Below are positions 16,662 to 25,105 of a stretch of DNA of 64,000 nucleotides, piece by piece (the first letter of the stretch is position 1; every line of letters begins with the position of its first letter). The DNA is taken from contig NZ_JBJGED010000014.1 in the NCBI RefSeq assembly GCF_045062745.1, forward strand, positions 124,001-188,000, written 5' to 3'. This stretch comes from Paenibacillus_AA sp045062745. Its GTDB lineage: Bacteria > Bacillota > Bacilli > Paenibacillales > NBRC-103111. The notes beneath the pieces were generated by a model that had not been told where the DNA came from, ran no database searches, and was given only the letters and a program-made list of their open reading frames with translations. The position numbers and the translations under genes were made by a program.

Positions 16662-17765
16662 CTACTTCGTACGCGACTTGCTGTGCTCTTCGATCAGCCC
16701 AACGATCTCCTGAACCTGCTGCTCGCTCAGCGTTTGCTTCGGCTTGTACCCCCGAATGTAAGAAACGAGCCGATCCGGCTTGAGCGCAGCGAAGGCGGCA
16801 CTCTCCCCGAGCAGCCGGGCGTCCGGGTGCGTGAAGCAGACGATTCCTACGACATCGGCTTGTTTATGCTGCTCGCGAAGCAGCTCCTTCAGTACGAACT
16901 CATAGCGGTACGACTGCGCGGTCGCATCCTCCTGCCCGGAGCCGGATGCAGCCTCGCCGCCGACCTGAATTTCGCCGGACCAAGGTTTGTTCTCGATATG
17001 GAACACCCCGTTCGGGCCGACAACTATGTGTGCGATCCGATGAGCCGCGCTTCCGGAATGCACCTCGAGGCCGTGCAGCACGCGGTATTCGGGTCCCAGC
17101 CCGCGCAGCTCCCGTTCCGTATTGTGCATCTCGGCGGCGGTATAACCGCTCGCGAACGATTTCTTCTTGGACCGCGTCCACAGCTTGTACGCCACGAACA
17201 GCACGACCGCCGCGATCGCCGCCCACATCAGGAGTTTCACGTAAGGCGCCGCCTTCTCGTCGATCGCCTCCCAGTTCTCGCCTAGCGTCTTGCCTAGGTA
17301 GACGAATAGGATGGACCAAGGAATGATGGCCAGCGTGGTCAGCACCGTGAACTTCAAGAGCGGCATACGCACGATCCCGGCCGGGATCGAGATCGCATGA
17401 CGCACGACCGGGATGAACCGGGCGGAGAAAATAACCCCCGTGCCGTACCGGTTGAACCATTTTTCCGAGAGGTCGATGTGATGCTTGTTGATGAAAATGT
17501 ACTTCCCGTACCGTTCCAAGAAAGGCCGGCCGCCGTAGCGCCCGATCCAATAAACGAAAATTTGGGCGATGGTCCCGCCGATGACGCCGAACAGCACCGC
17601 CATCCAGAAGTTGATGTCTCCTGTGGAGACGAGATAGCCCCCGAACGCCAGCACAATTTCGCTGGGAATGATCTCGATCATAAGACCGAGCATAATGCCC
17701 CAATGCCCGAGATGGGTGATCCATTGCATAACCGTGTCGACCAAATGGTGTACTGCATCCATCAT
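16662..17765 (-). CDS. DedA family membrane protein fused to a NERD domain
   Basis: A 367-residue fusion. Residues 1-195 are a DedA/VTT membrane protein: EIIPSEIVLAFGG (31-43) and FSARFIPVVR (113-122) are the DedA acid and F-x-RF-x-P-x-x-R motifs. DedA proteins move undecaprenyl phosphate or related lipids across the membrane. After a basic linker (TRSKKKS), residues about 205-330 are a NERD (nuclease-related) domain: VVGPNGVFHIENKPWSGEI. The NERD E-x-K is present (Glu258, Lys260), but the usual Asp of the IDH motif is Ala245 (IAHI), so nuclease activity is doubtful. Start ATG 17765 follows an AGGAAGAG site. The gene stands alone. Confidence 0.88.
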   Translation of the reverse strand: MMDAVHHLVDTVMQWITHLGHWGIMLGLMIEIIPSEIVLAFGGYLVSTGDINFWMAVLFGVIGGTIAQIFVYWIGRYGGRPFLERYGKYIFINKHHIDLSEKWFNRYGTGVIFSARFIPVVRHAISIPAGIVRMPLLKFTVLTTLAIIPWSILFVYLGKTLGENWEAIDEKAAPYVKLLMWAAIAAVVLFVAYKLWTRSKKKSFASGYTAAEMHNTERELRGLGPEYRVLHGLEVHSGSAAHRIAHIVVGPNGVFHIENKPWSGEIQVGGEAASGSGQEDATAQSYRYEFVLKELLREQHKQADVVGIVCFTHPDARLLGESAAFAALKPDRLVSYIRGYKPKQTLSEQQVQEIVGLIEEHSKSRTK

Positions 17766-17950
17766 CCGAATCTCTTCCTACTTTCCTATAGTTTGGCACT
17801 CGCCGATTTGTCCCTCCTATTCTATCACAAATCGACGTGCGCCCGCATCTTGGGCCCCGTCCCGCTCCCCGAACATCGCTAGGCATGCGAAGACAAGCCC
17901 CCGCATATAGCTAGTACTAAATAAGCTCTAACACTGAAGGAGGCGTATCC

Positions 17951-18400
17951 GTGATCCGAATTTTCGTTCTGCACCGCAAGCAAATGCTGCTGATCCTGGG
18001 CTTGATGCTGCTCGCTGTCTTCACATGGATGTACTTTGAACGCGACCAGATCCGAGCTGCGATGAGTCCGACTCCGACCACGGAACGGACCATTCATCTC
18101 GTCACCGGCGAATTCGAAGGCAAGACGGCCGAAGGGAAAGAAATCGAGGCTTACCGCTGGGACCCGGGCACGATCGTCGTGGAGAAGGGGGAAAAGGTGA
18201 AGCTCGTCATCCGCGGCGTGAGCGGCATGAGCCACCCGTTCATCATCGAAGGGCTTAATATTAAAGGCGAGGTGAAGCAGGACAAAGAAACCGTCGTGAC
18301 GTTCCAAGCGGACAAGGAAGGCACCTATCGCCTCATCTGCCTGACGCATCCGGACGCCGCCCACAACGGACCGATGATCGCTTACATCGTAGTCGACTAG
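17951..18400 (+). CDS. membrane-anchored cupredoxin-like protein
   Basis: A 149-residue protein. Residues 10-28 form an N-terminal membrane anchor, and the rest is a beta-sandwich facing outward. Possible copper ligands are His95 (MSHPF), Cys130 and His133 (CLTH) and Met142 (NGPM). The Cys-x2-His spacing is plastocyanin-like, but the loop from His133 to Met is longer than in plastocyanin. The start is GTG 17951 with AAGGAGG (17937-17943) seven bases upstream. Probably an extracytoplasmic copper-binding or electron-transfer protein. Confidence 0.82.
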   Translation: MIRIFVLHRKQMLLILGLMLLAVFTWMYFERDQIRAAMSPTPTTERTIHLVTGEFEGKTAEGKEIEAYRWDPGTIVVEKGEKVKLVIRGVSGMSHPFIIEGLNIKGEVKQDKETVVTFQADKEGTYRLICLTHPDAAHNGPMIAYIVVD

Positions 18401-18475
18401 CTGCCTGGAACGGCGCGGAGTAGCCTATTCCCGCCCTGCTGCATACTGTGGTAGGGAGAGGAAGGGATCAGCCGC

Positions 18476-18787
18476 ATGCAACCGACGAATGAAAAGCATA
18501 AAGCCCCGCTGCCTACGCTTCGCAAGCTGAGAAGGGCCTGCAACAACGAATTGTACCGCACCGTCAAACGAATGAAGATTTGGATTCCGCCCGCTCAGCT
18601 CGTGGAAGCGGAGGATCTGTACTTGAAGAAGGTCGTGCTCAACCTGCCGTTTATCGTGGAGAATAGCAGCAATCGCAAGCTGCTGTCGGATTGGTGGGAC
18701 GAGAATGTGTGCCCGGAGATCGCTCAGCTGTGGAATGTGGAACCGGCGCTGCTCTCACGCTGCTTCCGCGAGGCCTTCGGGGGGTAG
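18476..18787 (+). CDS. small conserved-looking protein of unknown function
   Basis: A 103-residue, Arg/Lys- and Trp-containing soluble protein with no signal or membrane segment. The C-terminal half (SDWWDENVCPEIAQLW) is distinctive, but I cannot assign a family. Start ATG 18476 follows GGAGAGGAAGGG about 8-10 bases upstream. It is 75 bases after the cupredoxin gene and ends at a strong terminator, so the two may form a transcript. Confidence 0.75.
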   Translation: MQPTNEKHKAPLPTLRKLRRACNNELYRTVKRMKIWIPPAQLVEAEDLYLKKVVLNLPFIVENSSNRKLLSDWWDENVCPEIAQLWNVEPALLSRCFREAFGG

Positions 18788-18811
18788 CTGAAAAAGAACT
18801 TGATGCCCGAG

Positions 18812-18835
18812 AAACCCGGTCCTGGACCGGGTTTT
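18812..18835 (+). terminator. rho-independent terminator
   Basis: AAACCCGGTC-CTG-GACCGGGTTTT is a perfect stem ending in a T-run, 25 bases after the stop at 18787. Confidence 0.85.
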
Positions 18836-18851
18836 AACTTTGTTAGGAGAA

Positions 18852-19030
18852 GGAAAACCTCCCTCATGTTGTGCGGGTATCCTCGAACGGGCCGCTACGT
18901 GAGGGAAAACCTCCCTCTCTTCGGCCCGAAGTCGCTCCAATCGAGCGGAATCCGGCCGAGATGAGGGAGGTTTTCCCTTTCATTAGTCCATTTTCGAGAC
19001 AATCGAGCGAAAATGAGGGAGGTTATTCCC
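18852..19030. repeat. intergenic repeat array C: four copies of GGGAAAACCTCCCTCAT
   Basis: Two copies read GGAAAACCTCCCTC on the plus strand (from 18852 and 18904) and two read GAGGGAGGTTxTTCCC (from about 18963 and 19014). Spacing is about 50-57 bases. On the minus strand the two right-hand units are followed by hairpins with different stems but a shared loop: ATTTTCG/CGAAAAT around CTCGATTG, and TCGGCC/GGCCGA around CGCTCGATTGGAGCG. No gene lies in this stretch. Confidence 0.75.
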
Positions 19031-19034
19031 CTCC

Positions 19035-19799
19035 TCAGCGTGCATACCGCTGAGCGAGCTCGGCGATGCGATCCGACGCGTAGACGATCGCATCGCCCGC
19101 GCCTGCCGCCGCCGCGCCTCCCGCCTCCTCCGAGACGGCGGCTTGCACCATCGCCATCGCCACGGCCCGGCCGGCGATGGGCTTGTACTTGCGGAGCGGC
19201 CCGCGCAGCACGGCGCTCCACAAAGGGGCGAGCGCGGCGGCGATCCGCTCGCCCGCGCGCACCTCCTGCCGCTCCCCGAGCAGGAGCGAGGGGCGGAAGA
19301 TGTGGAGGCGCGGCAGCCCAAGTCCGCGGAGCGCTCGCTCGACATCGCCCTTCACGCGGCTATAGAAAATCCGCGAGCGCGGATCGGCTCCCATCGCCGT
19401 GACGATCAGCAGCTGCGCCGCACCACTCGCCTTCGCGAGCCGCCCCAGGGCGAGCGGGTACGCGTAGTCGACTTGGCGGAACGCCTCCTGGGAGCCGGCC
19501 TGCCGGATCGTCGTGCCAAGGGCGCAGAACACGTCCGCGTCGCGCAGCACGTCTCCCGCCGCCCCGGCCAAAGCTTCCTCGAGCCGGTCATACGCCACGA
19601 CCCGCTCCTCCAGCTTCGGATGAGGGGGGATGGCGCCCGGCCGCCGCGTAAGCGCAACGACCCGTGCATAGCGCGGGTCGTCCAGCAGCAGCTTCACCAG
19701 TTCGATCCCGACGAGACCGGTCCCACCGGCGACAACGGCCTTCCGTCCCTTCACGCTGGGCTGGGCAGGCCCATCGCCAGACGCACCGCCCCCCGCCAT
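19035..19799 (-). CDS. NAD(P)H-binding oxidoreductase (atypical SDR, TIP30-like)
   Basis: A 254-residue Rossmann-fold protein. The nucleotide motif is VVAGGTGLVGIELVKLLL near the N-terminus; the body has FCALGTTIRQAGSQEAFRQV and ADPRSRIFYSRVKGDVERAL, the Tyr-x3-Lys-like region of TIP30/HTATIP2-type proteins. ATG 19799 is chosen because GGAGGT directly precedes it; ATG 19823 (262 residues), with GGGAGG 11 bases upstream, is equally possible and would lie only five bases from the stop of the upstream cyclase gene. The gene is very GC-rich with an Ala-rich C-terminus. Substrate unknown. Confidence 0.8.
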   Translation of the reverse strand: MAGGGASGDGPAQPSVKGRKAVVAGGTGLVGIELVKLLLDDPRYARVVALTRRPGAIPPHPKLEERVVAYDRLEEALAGAAGDVLRDADVFCALGTTIRQAGSQEAFRQVDYAYPLALGRLAKASGAAQLLIVTAMGADPRSRIFYSRVKGDVERALRGLGLPRLHIFRPSLLLGERQEVRAGERIAAALAPLWSAVLRGPLRKYKPIAGRAVAMAMVQAAVSEEAGGAAAAGAGDAIVYASDRIAELAQRYAR

Positions 19800-19827
19800 C
19801 GTACCTCCGATCCGTTCCCGCATGCGA

Positions 19828-21546
19828 TCAGGCGCCTCCCTTCGACTCCTTATCCTTATCCTTATCCTTATCCTTATCCTTATCCTTATCCTTATCCTTG
19901 TCCTTGTCTTTATCCTTGCCCTCGTCCTCCTCGGCCGGCGCCGGCTCCGCCACGACGCGGTTCCGGCCGCGGTGCTTCGCCTTGTACAGCGCCTTGTCGG
20001 CCCGCTCGATCATGTCCTCCAGCACGTTCGTGCCGTACTGGCGCACCGTGCTGTTCTGCGTCACGCCGATGCTGACACTGAGGCGGATCGTGATCGCCTC
20101 TTCCCGATACGGCGAGCTCTCGACCCAGGTGCGGATCCGCTCCGCCAGCTCCTGCCCCTGCTGCAGGTCGCAGTTCGTCGCCAGCACGACGAACTCCTCG
20201 CCTCCGTAGCGGGCGACGACGTCCGACGTCCGCACGCAGCCGACGAGCACCTCGGCGATGTGCTTCAGGACACGGTCGCCGATCAAGTGCCCGTACCGGT
20301 CGTTGACCGACTTGAAGTAGTCGGCGTCGATGAGCAGGACGCTGCACGGGCTGCCGGCGCGCAGCGAAGACATCATCATTTTGTTCCCTTCATTCATCAG
20401 GAACCGCCGGTTGTAGACCTCCGTCAGATGGTCGACGACCGCCGATTCCTCCAAGAGCAGCACCGTCGATTGCAGCTTTTCCGACATGACGTTGAAATTG
20501 TCCGACAGCTCCCGCAGCTCGGACGGCGCCGAATCGATCACTTGCCGGTCAATCTGGTAGCCATACTGGCCTTCACGAATACGCGTCGTCCCGTGCAGGA
20601 GATGGCCGATGACGTCCTCCATCCGGCGGGTCAGCGACAGCGCGAGCACGTAGCAGATGAGCAGAATCCCCAGCGTAATGACAACCATCACCTTGAGCAG
20701 CGTGTAATAAGGCCGGAACACCTCTTTGTAGGCGAGCTCTCCCACGATGATCCAGCTGTGATCCTGCGTCCACGAGAAGGCGCCGAACACCTTCGTCCCA
20801 TCCGGGTTCAAGTAAGCGGACGTATCCTGCCGGTTCGCCAGCGCGCGCTCGAAGATCGCCGTTACATATTGGCGGCTCAGCCGGGTTTCGTCCGACCCCG
20901 GGACAGCCTTCGTAATCCGGTAGCCGTTCCGATTCAAGATATACGTCTCTCCCGTGGTGCCGAGCTGGAACTGATGCATCAGCTCATCGAGGGTATTGAG
21001 GCGAACCGAACCCGCGACCCCGCCTTGGAAGTCCCCGCTCGGCCCGACGACGGGCGATATGAAGACGACGATCAGCCGACCGGTCACCCGGCTCTCGATC
21101 ACGTCGGACACATAATCGCTCTTCTTTGCAGCGGCGAGGAAATAATCCCGGTCCCCCACATTCGTGCTGCCGCCCGCTCCCGAGCTGTTCCATTGGATTA
21201 CACCCGACTTGTCAATGAACGAGAGCGTATCGTAATCCGGATGCGTCAGCGTGAACTGTTCGAATTCCGATTTTATCCGATTCAGGTCAATTCCCGCGCG
21301 ACCCGTCATGGAGGCCAAGTAGCGAATATCCGCTTGACGCTCGGCCTTCCACTTATCTATGAACTGGCTCTGCAGGGTAACCGTTTCTTGCAGCGTATTG
21401 AACGTCTCCTGCTCCTTAATGATGCGTACGAGTAAAGCAAATGAAAGCAAGATGAGCACGCTCATCCCCATAATAATGGCTCCGACCCAGAATCGGAAAC
21501 GCCCTCTAAACGAAGAGATACGAAACATTTTAAACATTGATCTCAT
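19828..21546 (-). CDS. membrane diguanylate cyclase with dCache sensor, HAMP and (KD)n tail
   Basis: A 572-residue enzyme that makes cyclic di-GMP from two GTP. Residues 21-41 and 284-304 are membrane segments flanking an extracellular dCache-type sensor. A HAMP linker (about 300-360) leads to a GGDEF domain (about 370-540). The active site is GGEEF (448-452), and the inhibitory I-site RTSD (439-442) stands at the canonical five-residue distance, so it should be active and feedback-controlled. The C-terminus is a run of eleven Lys-Asp pairs encoded by a hexanucleotide repeat. It is followed closely by the SDR-like gene. Confidence 0.95.
   Translation of the reverse strand: MRSMFKMFRISSFRGRFRFWVGAIIMGMSVLILLSFALLVRIIKEQETFNTLQETVTLQSQFIDKWKAERQADIRYLASMTGRAGIDLNRIKSEFEQFTLTHPDYDTLSFIDKSGVIQWNSSGAGGSTNVGDRDYFLAAAKKSDYVSDVIESRVTGRLIVVFISPVVGPSGDFQGGVAGSVRLNTLDELMHQFQLGTTGETYILNRNGYRITKAVPGSDETRLSRQYVTAIFERALANRQDTSAYLNPDGTKVFGAFSWTQDHSWIIVGELAYKEVFRPYYTLLKVMVVITLGILLICYVLALSLTRRMEDVIGHLLHGTTRIREGQYGYQIDRQVIDSAPSELRELSDNFNVMSEKLQSTVLLLEESAVVDHLTEVYNRRFLMNEGNKMMMSSLRAGSPCSVLLIDADYFKSVNDRYGHLIGDRVLKHIAEVLVGCVRTSDVVARYGGEEFVVLATNCDLQQGQELAERIRTWVESSPYREEAITIRLSVSIGVTQNSTVRQYGTNVLEDMIERADKALYKAKHRGRNRVVAEPAPAEEDEGKDKDKDKDKDKDKDKDKDKDKDKESKGGA
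19849..19917. repeat. in-frame hexanucleotide repeat (CTTATC)n inside the cyclase gene
   Basis: Eight perfect CTTATC copies (19849-19896), then three degenerate copies (CTTGTC, CTTGTC, TTTATC). On the coding strand this is AAG-GAT, giving Lys-Asp repeats. Copy-number changes would stay in frame and lengthen or shorten the charged tail. Confidence 0.9.
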
Positions 21547-21619
21547 GGAGGCACTTCACCCTCTTCAACGACTGGGTCCTACCGTTGCGCCATACTTCCA
21601 GCCTGGGCTGATCTTCTAT

Positions 21620-23404
21620 TCAATTCCCGGATTCCACCGCAAGTGCCGCCCGGTCCTCCGGCAAGCTGTAGATGCGCGAAGAGGCGCCGGATTCCGGGTC
21701 AAAATAAGCGATAAGGATCGACGAGCGGTCGGTCTCCACAGCTCCAGCGGCCAGATACCGCGCCAGGTCGAATGGGACGCGCTCCAGCGCCGTATGCTTG
21801 TGAAGCTCCTTCTCGCCCAAGCTAAGTTCCCCAAAGCCGTCTCCCTCGACCCGCTCCGGGTGCGCGGCCATCAGCCGCATCCACGCCGTCTGCTCGTTTT
21901 TGTCCATGGAGAACGTCCACCACGTCTTACGCGGCTTGTATTTGTGATTCAGGAAGTAATCCAGCTTCATCAGCCCTTGAACGACCTCCATGTCCGCGGT
22001 GCTCCGATCGAGCAGGAATGTCTGCAGCCGCGCGAACAAGTCCTCCAGCTGATGCCCGATGCGCTGCCACCCTTGGGCGTCCCAGTAGTCGCCGAACTGC
22101 TGGAAGAAGTCAAACGGCGTCTCGAAATGCTCGCGAATCAAATACTCGACCGTATGGTCCAACCTGTGGGCGTTCCAATATTTCTCCAGTACATCCTCCA
22201 CCCGCTTAATCCGTACGATATCCGAGAACGGCAAGATCCGGTTGCCCAGAATCTCGTAGGGCGAGTGGTCCATGTACACGTAGCCGTACTTCTCGGCGTC
22301 CCGCCGCAGGCCGGTGCCGCGCAGCATCTTCAGGAAGCCGAGCTGCAGCTCCTCCGGCCGCAAGGCGAACACGTCGTTGAACGTTTGGCGGAACGAGGCG
22401 TAATCCTCCTCCGGCAATCCGGCGATCAGATCCAAGTGCTGGTCGATCTTCCCGCTCTCCTTGATCTTCGTCACCGTCCGCGTCAGCTTGGCGAAGTTCT
22501 GCCGGCGCATCACGAGCGCATTGGTCTCGTCGTTCGTCGACTGCACCCCGATCTCGAACCGGAAGACGCCCGGAGGCGCATGCTCGGCTAGGAAATCGAG
22601 CACTTCGGGCCGCATAATATCGGCGGTAATCTCGAACTGGAACACGCAGGACCCGCCGTGGTTGTCGATCAGGAATTGAAATATCTCCATCGCGTAGTCG
22701 CGCTTGATGTTGAACGTCCGGTCCACGAACTTGATCAACTTCGCTCCGGATTGGATCAAGTGCAACAGATCGGCCTTCGTCCGCTCCATGTCGAAATACC
22801 GCACGCCTACCTCAATGCTGCTCAGGCAGAACTGGCAGCTGAACGGGCAGCCCCGGCTCGTCTCGAAGTAGACGACCCGCTTGCCGAGGGCCGCGTAATC
22901 CTCCTCGAAGCGATGCGGCGACGGGATCTCGTTCAGCTCCAGCTTCGGCCGGCCGGGGTTCACTACAACCTCGTCCCCTTTCCGGTAGGTGATCCCGAAT
23001 ACGAGATGGAACTTGCGCGTCGTCCGCAGCTCTCTTAATAGATGGAGGAACGTCTCTTCCCCTTCTCCCATCACGATATGATCGACCTCGGGCACCCGAC
23101 GCATCCATTCTTCCGTATCGTACGACACTTCGGGACCGCCCAGCACGATCGTCAGCTCCGGCTTGATTTTCTTCAGCATCCTTACTACTTGTATCGTCTC
23201 TTCGATATTCCAAATGTAGCAGGAAAACCCGAGCACGTCGGGATTTTTTTGATACAGGTCCGCCACGATGTTCATCGCCGGGTCTTTTATAGTATATTCG
23301 GCCATCTCCACGTCGAACTCCCCTGCGCAAAAAGCTTTCAAATAGCGCAAGGCAAGGCAGGTGTGAATATATTTGGCGTTCAAGCTGGATACGATTACAT
23401 TCAT
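21620..23404 (-). CDS. B12-binding-domain radical SAM protein (DUF4080 type)
   Basis: A 594-residue enzyme. Residues about 1-140 form a B12-binding-like domain (VIVSSLNAKYIHT, VLGGPEVSYD, IVMGEGEETF). The radical SAM core starts with RGCPFSCQFC, the three-cysteine CxxxCxxC motif for the 4Fe-4S cluster. The C-terminal about 200 residues are the DUF4080 extension. Such proteins do methylation or rearrangement chemistry, but this subgroup has no defined product. It is not tied to neighbouring genes; the cyclase gene follows 73 bases downstream. Confidence 0.9.
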   Translation of the reverse strand: MNVIVSSLNAKYIHTCLALRYLKAFCAGEFDVEMAEYTIKDPAMNIVADLYQKNPDVLGFSCYIWNIEETIQVVRMLKKIKPELTIVLGGPEVSYDTEEWMRRVPEVDHIVMGEGEETFLHLLRELRTTRKFHLVFGITYRKGDEVVVNPGRPKLELNEIPSPHRFEEDYAALGKRVVYFETSRGCPFSCQFCLSSIEVGVRYFDMERTKADLLHLIQSGAKLIKFVDRTFNIKRDYAMEIFQFLIDNHGGSCVFQFEITADIMRPEVLDFLAEHAPPGVFRFEIGVQSTNDETNALVMRRQNFAKLTRTVTKIKESGKIDQHLDLIAGLPEEDYASFRQTFNDVFALRPEELQLGFLKMLRGTGLRRDAEKYGYVYMDHSPYEILGNRILPFSDIVRIKRVEDVLEKYWNAHRLDHTVEYLIREHFETPFDFFQQFGDYWDAQGWQRIGHQLEDLFARLQTFLLDRSTADMEVVQGLMKLDYFLNHKYKPRKTWWTFSMDKNEQTAWMRLMAAHPERVEGDGFGELSLGEKELHKHTALERVPFDLARYLAAGAVETDRSSILIAYFDPESGASSRIYSLPEDRAALAVESGN

Positions 23405-23574
23405 GCGTGCATTCCCTCTTCGTCTGCCTATGTCTTACCGTCTCGCTCAATCGGCTTGCATACTCATTCTACATGGAATTGTGCCGCAATACAAAAGAAA
23501 ACCAGCCCTCCGGATCTCCCCGGTTCGGACTGGCATTGCGATTCGAAATTTCGGCTGTCGGCCGGCTCTCGGCC

Positions 23575-23832
23575 TCAGCTCGTCTGCGAGGCGGCGGCAA
23601 ATTCTTCCGTAGCGGAGAAGGACTCCGTCAGCGGCACGTAGACGTCCGGATCGAAGTCAAGCTCGACCGGGGTTTGCTCGGGTACAAGCCACCGGCTCGC
23701 TTGCGTCAGCATGATCTGCTCGACCTGCTCCTTGCGGGCGAGCAATTGCTGCCGATCCCCTTCCGCCTCGTCGAGTACGAGCTTGAGCCGCATCCGTTCC
23801 TCCATCCACATGGCCAACTGGTATAAAATCAT
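23575..23832 (-). CDS. small acidic protein of unknown function
   Basis: An 85-residue protein, mostly helical and acidic; the first half (MWMEERMRLKLVLDEAEGDR) could form a coiled coil. Start ATG 23832 has AAAGGAG upstream. No family recognised. It precedes the radical SAM gene on the same strand by 170 bases. Confidence 0.65.
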   Translation of the reverse strand: MILYQLAMWMEERMRLKLVLDEAEGDRQQLLARKEQVEQIMLTQASRWLVPEQTPVELDFDPDVYVPLTESFSATEEFAAASQTS

Positions 23833-24088
23833 CCCTTCCACTCCTTTCCGTCTGCTATCATTGTAAATCCCGAACATGAAATTCTTGTTAGCGGAACATT
23901 AGCGCAGCATTAACTTTGTGTGACAAAGCGGTTACAGCCGGCTCGATTACTAGTATGACCCATTCCCCCAAAATGTAGAATGCCCCGGAGGCCGCTTCCG
24001 GAATGCTTTTTTTCAACGAAACGTTCCCTACCGTTTCGTCCCGCGATGGAGTAAAGTAAAGGTATCCCAAAGAAGGGAGTGATGCAAA

Positions 24089-24121
24089 TTGGTACAAACG
24101 GATAAGGTGATTGACCTGTAG
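24089..24121 (+). CDS. candidate ten-residue peptide (MVQTDKVIDL)
   Basis: TTG 24089 has GAAGGGAG (24072-24079) about nine bases upstream and reads MVQTDKVIDL before TAG. An ATG at 24082 is only two or three bases from that site and gives a seven-residue frame. A strong terminator follows 32 bases later, so the frame sits in its own short transcript. Function unknown; it may be a leader or small RNA rather than a protein. Confidence 0.35.
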   Translation: MVQTDKVIDL

Positions 24122-24152
24122 CCGGAATTTCGATTCCGCCGCAGGGCAAGCA

Positions 24153-24208
24153 GGGGCTGCCCCTTAAGTAGATTCATTCTACTCTAGGGACAGCCCCCAT
24201 CTTTTTTT
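24153..24208 (+). terminator. long-stem terminator with T7 tail, plus strand
   Basis: GGGGCTGCCCCTTAAGTAGA pairs with TCTACTCTAGGGACAGCCCC (one bulge, few mismatches), followed by CATCTTTTTTT. On the minus strand there is no T-run, so it serves a plus-strand transcript rather than the map gene. Confidence 0.8.
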
Positions 24209-24223
24209 ATGCCCTTCTACACC

Positions 24224-24979
24224 CTAGCAGTCGCCCTGGTCGGTCAGAATGATCGGCCCGGCTTCGGTGATCGCGATCGTATGCTCATACTGCGCGCACA
24301 GGCTGCCGTCCACCGTCTTGGCGGTCCAGCCGTCATCCTCGATATACGCGGCATAACCGCCCGAAGTGATCATCGGCTCGACGGTGATCACCATGCCGGC
24401 CTTGAGCCGTACGCCCTTGCCGGCCACGCCGTAATGAAGCACTTGAGGCTCTTCGTGCATCGAGCGCCCGATCCCGTGTCCGGTGAAATCACGCACGACC
24501 CCATATCCGTGCTGCTCGGCGTACGATTGGATCGCATGCCCGATGTCTCCCAACCGATTGCCCACGACCGCCTGCTGGATCCCCAGGTACATGCTCTTCC
24601 GCGTCACGTCCAGCAGCTTCCTTGCCTGCGGCGAGACGTTGCCCACCGCGTACGACCAGGCCGAATCGGCCAGCCAACCGTCTTTGTTCACGACCATGTC
24701 GATCGTGACGATATCTCCGTCCCGCAGCACCTGCGCGCCCGGGAACCCGTGGCAGATCACATCGTTCACCGAGGCACACGTGGCGTACTCGTAGCCGTGG
24801 AAGCCTTTTTGCTCCGGGGTGGCTCCGTGCTCCAGCATGAAGCGCTCGGCGAACTGGTCGATCTCTCCCGTTGTGACCCCCGGCCGGATTCGTTTGCGAA
24901 TTTCCTTATGACACGCAGCCAGAATCGCGCCTGCTTTGCGCATCGCTTCGATCTGGGCTTTCGATTTCAATTCCGTCAT
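24224..24979 (-). CDS. map: type I methionine aminopeptidase
   Basis: A 251-residue enzyme that removes the initiator Met from new proteins. Metal ligands are visible: Asp in VTIDMVVNKDG, Asp in WLADSAWSY, His in FTGHGIGRSMHEEPQV, Glu in ITVEPMI and Glu in YEHTIAITE. Length fits the bacterial type I enzyme without a zinc-finger extension. It is outside the usual ribosomal-protein cluster, so it may be an extra copy. AGGAGG lies upstream of ATG 24979. Confidence 0.95.
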   Translation of the reverse strand: MTELKSKAQIEAMRKAGAILAACHKEIRKRIRPGVTTGEIDQFAERFMLEHGATPEQKGFHGYEYATCASVNDVICHGFPGAQVLRDGDIVTIDMVVNKDGWLADSAWSYAVGNVSPQARKLLDVTRKSMYLGIQQAVVGNRLGDIGHAIQSYAEQHGYGVVRDFTGHGIGRSMHEEPQVLHYGVAGKGVRLKAGMVITVEPMITSGGYAAYIEDDGWTAKTVDGSLCAQYEHTIAITEAGPIILTDQGDC

Positions 24980-25105
24980 GAACGTAATGAACCTCCTTTG
25001 GGTACAGCATGATCTTTGCCTTTTTGAACAATCCTATTCAGTAGAAAGCGCACACGTTTTCAAGTATACTAGGTGCAACCCTGATAAGCGAGAGGTAGAG
25101 CCAAA

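Larger units (their letters stand above)
23833..24223. other. 391-base stretch holding a short plus-strand transcription unit
   Basis: No ordinary gene is visible. It contains a hairpin with a run of seven T near 23976-24013, a ten-codon reading frame with a good ribosome site (24089-24121), and a strong plus-strand terminator (24153-24208). I see no convincing promoter. Confidence 0.5.

Noticed and set aside
18852..19030. CRISPR array
   Set aside because: Only four copies, half of them inverted, imperfect repeats, no cas genes nearby. The same holds for the arrays at 13326, 27585 and 54766.
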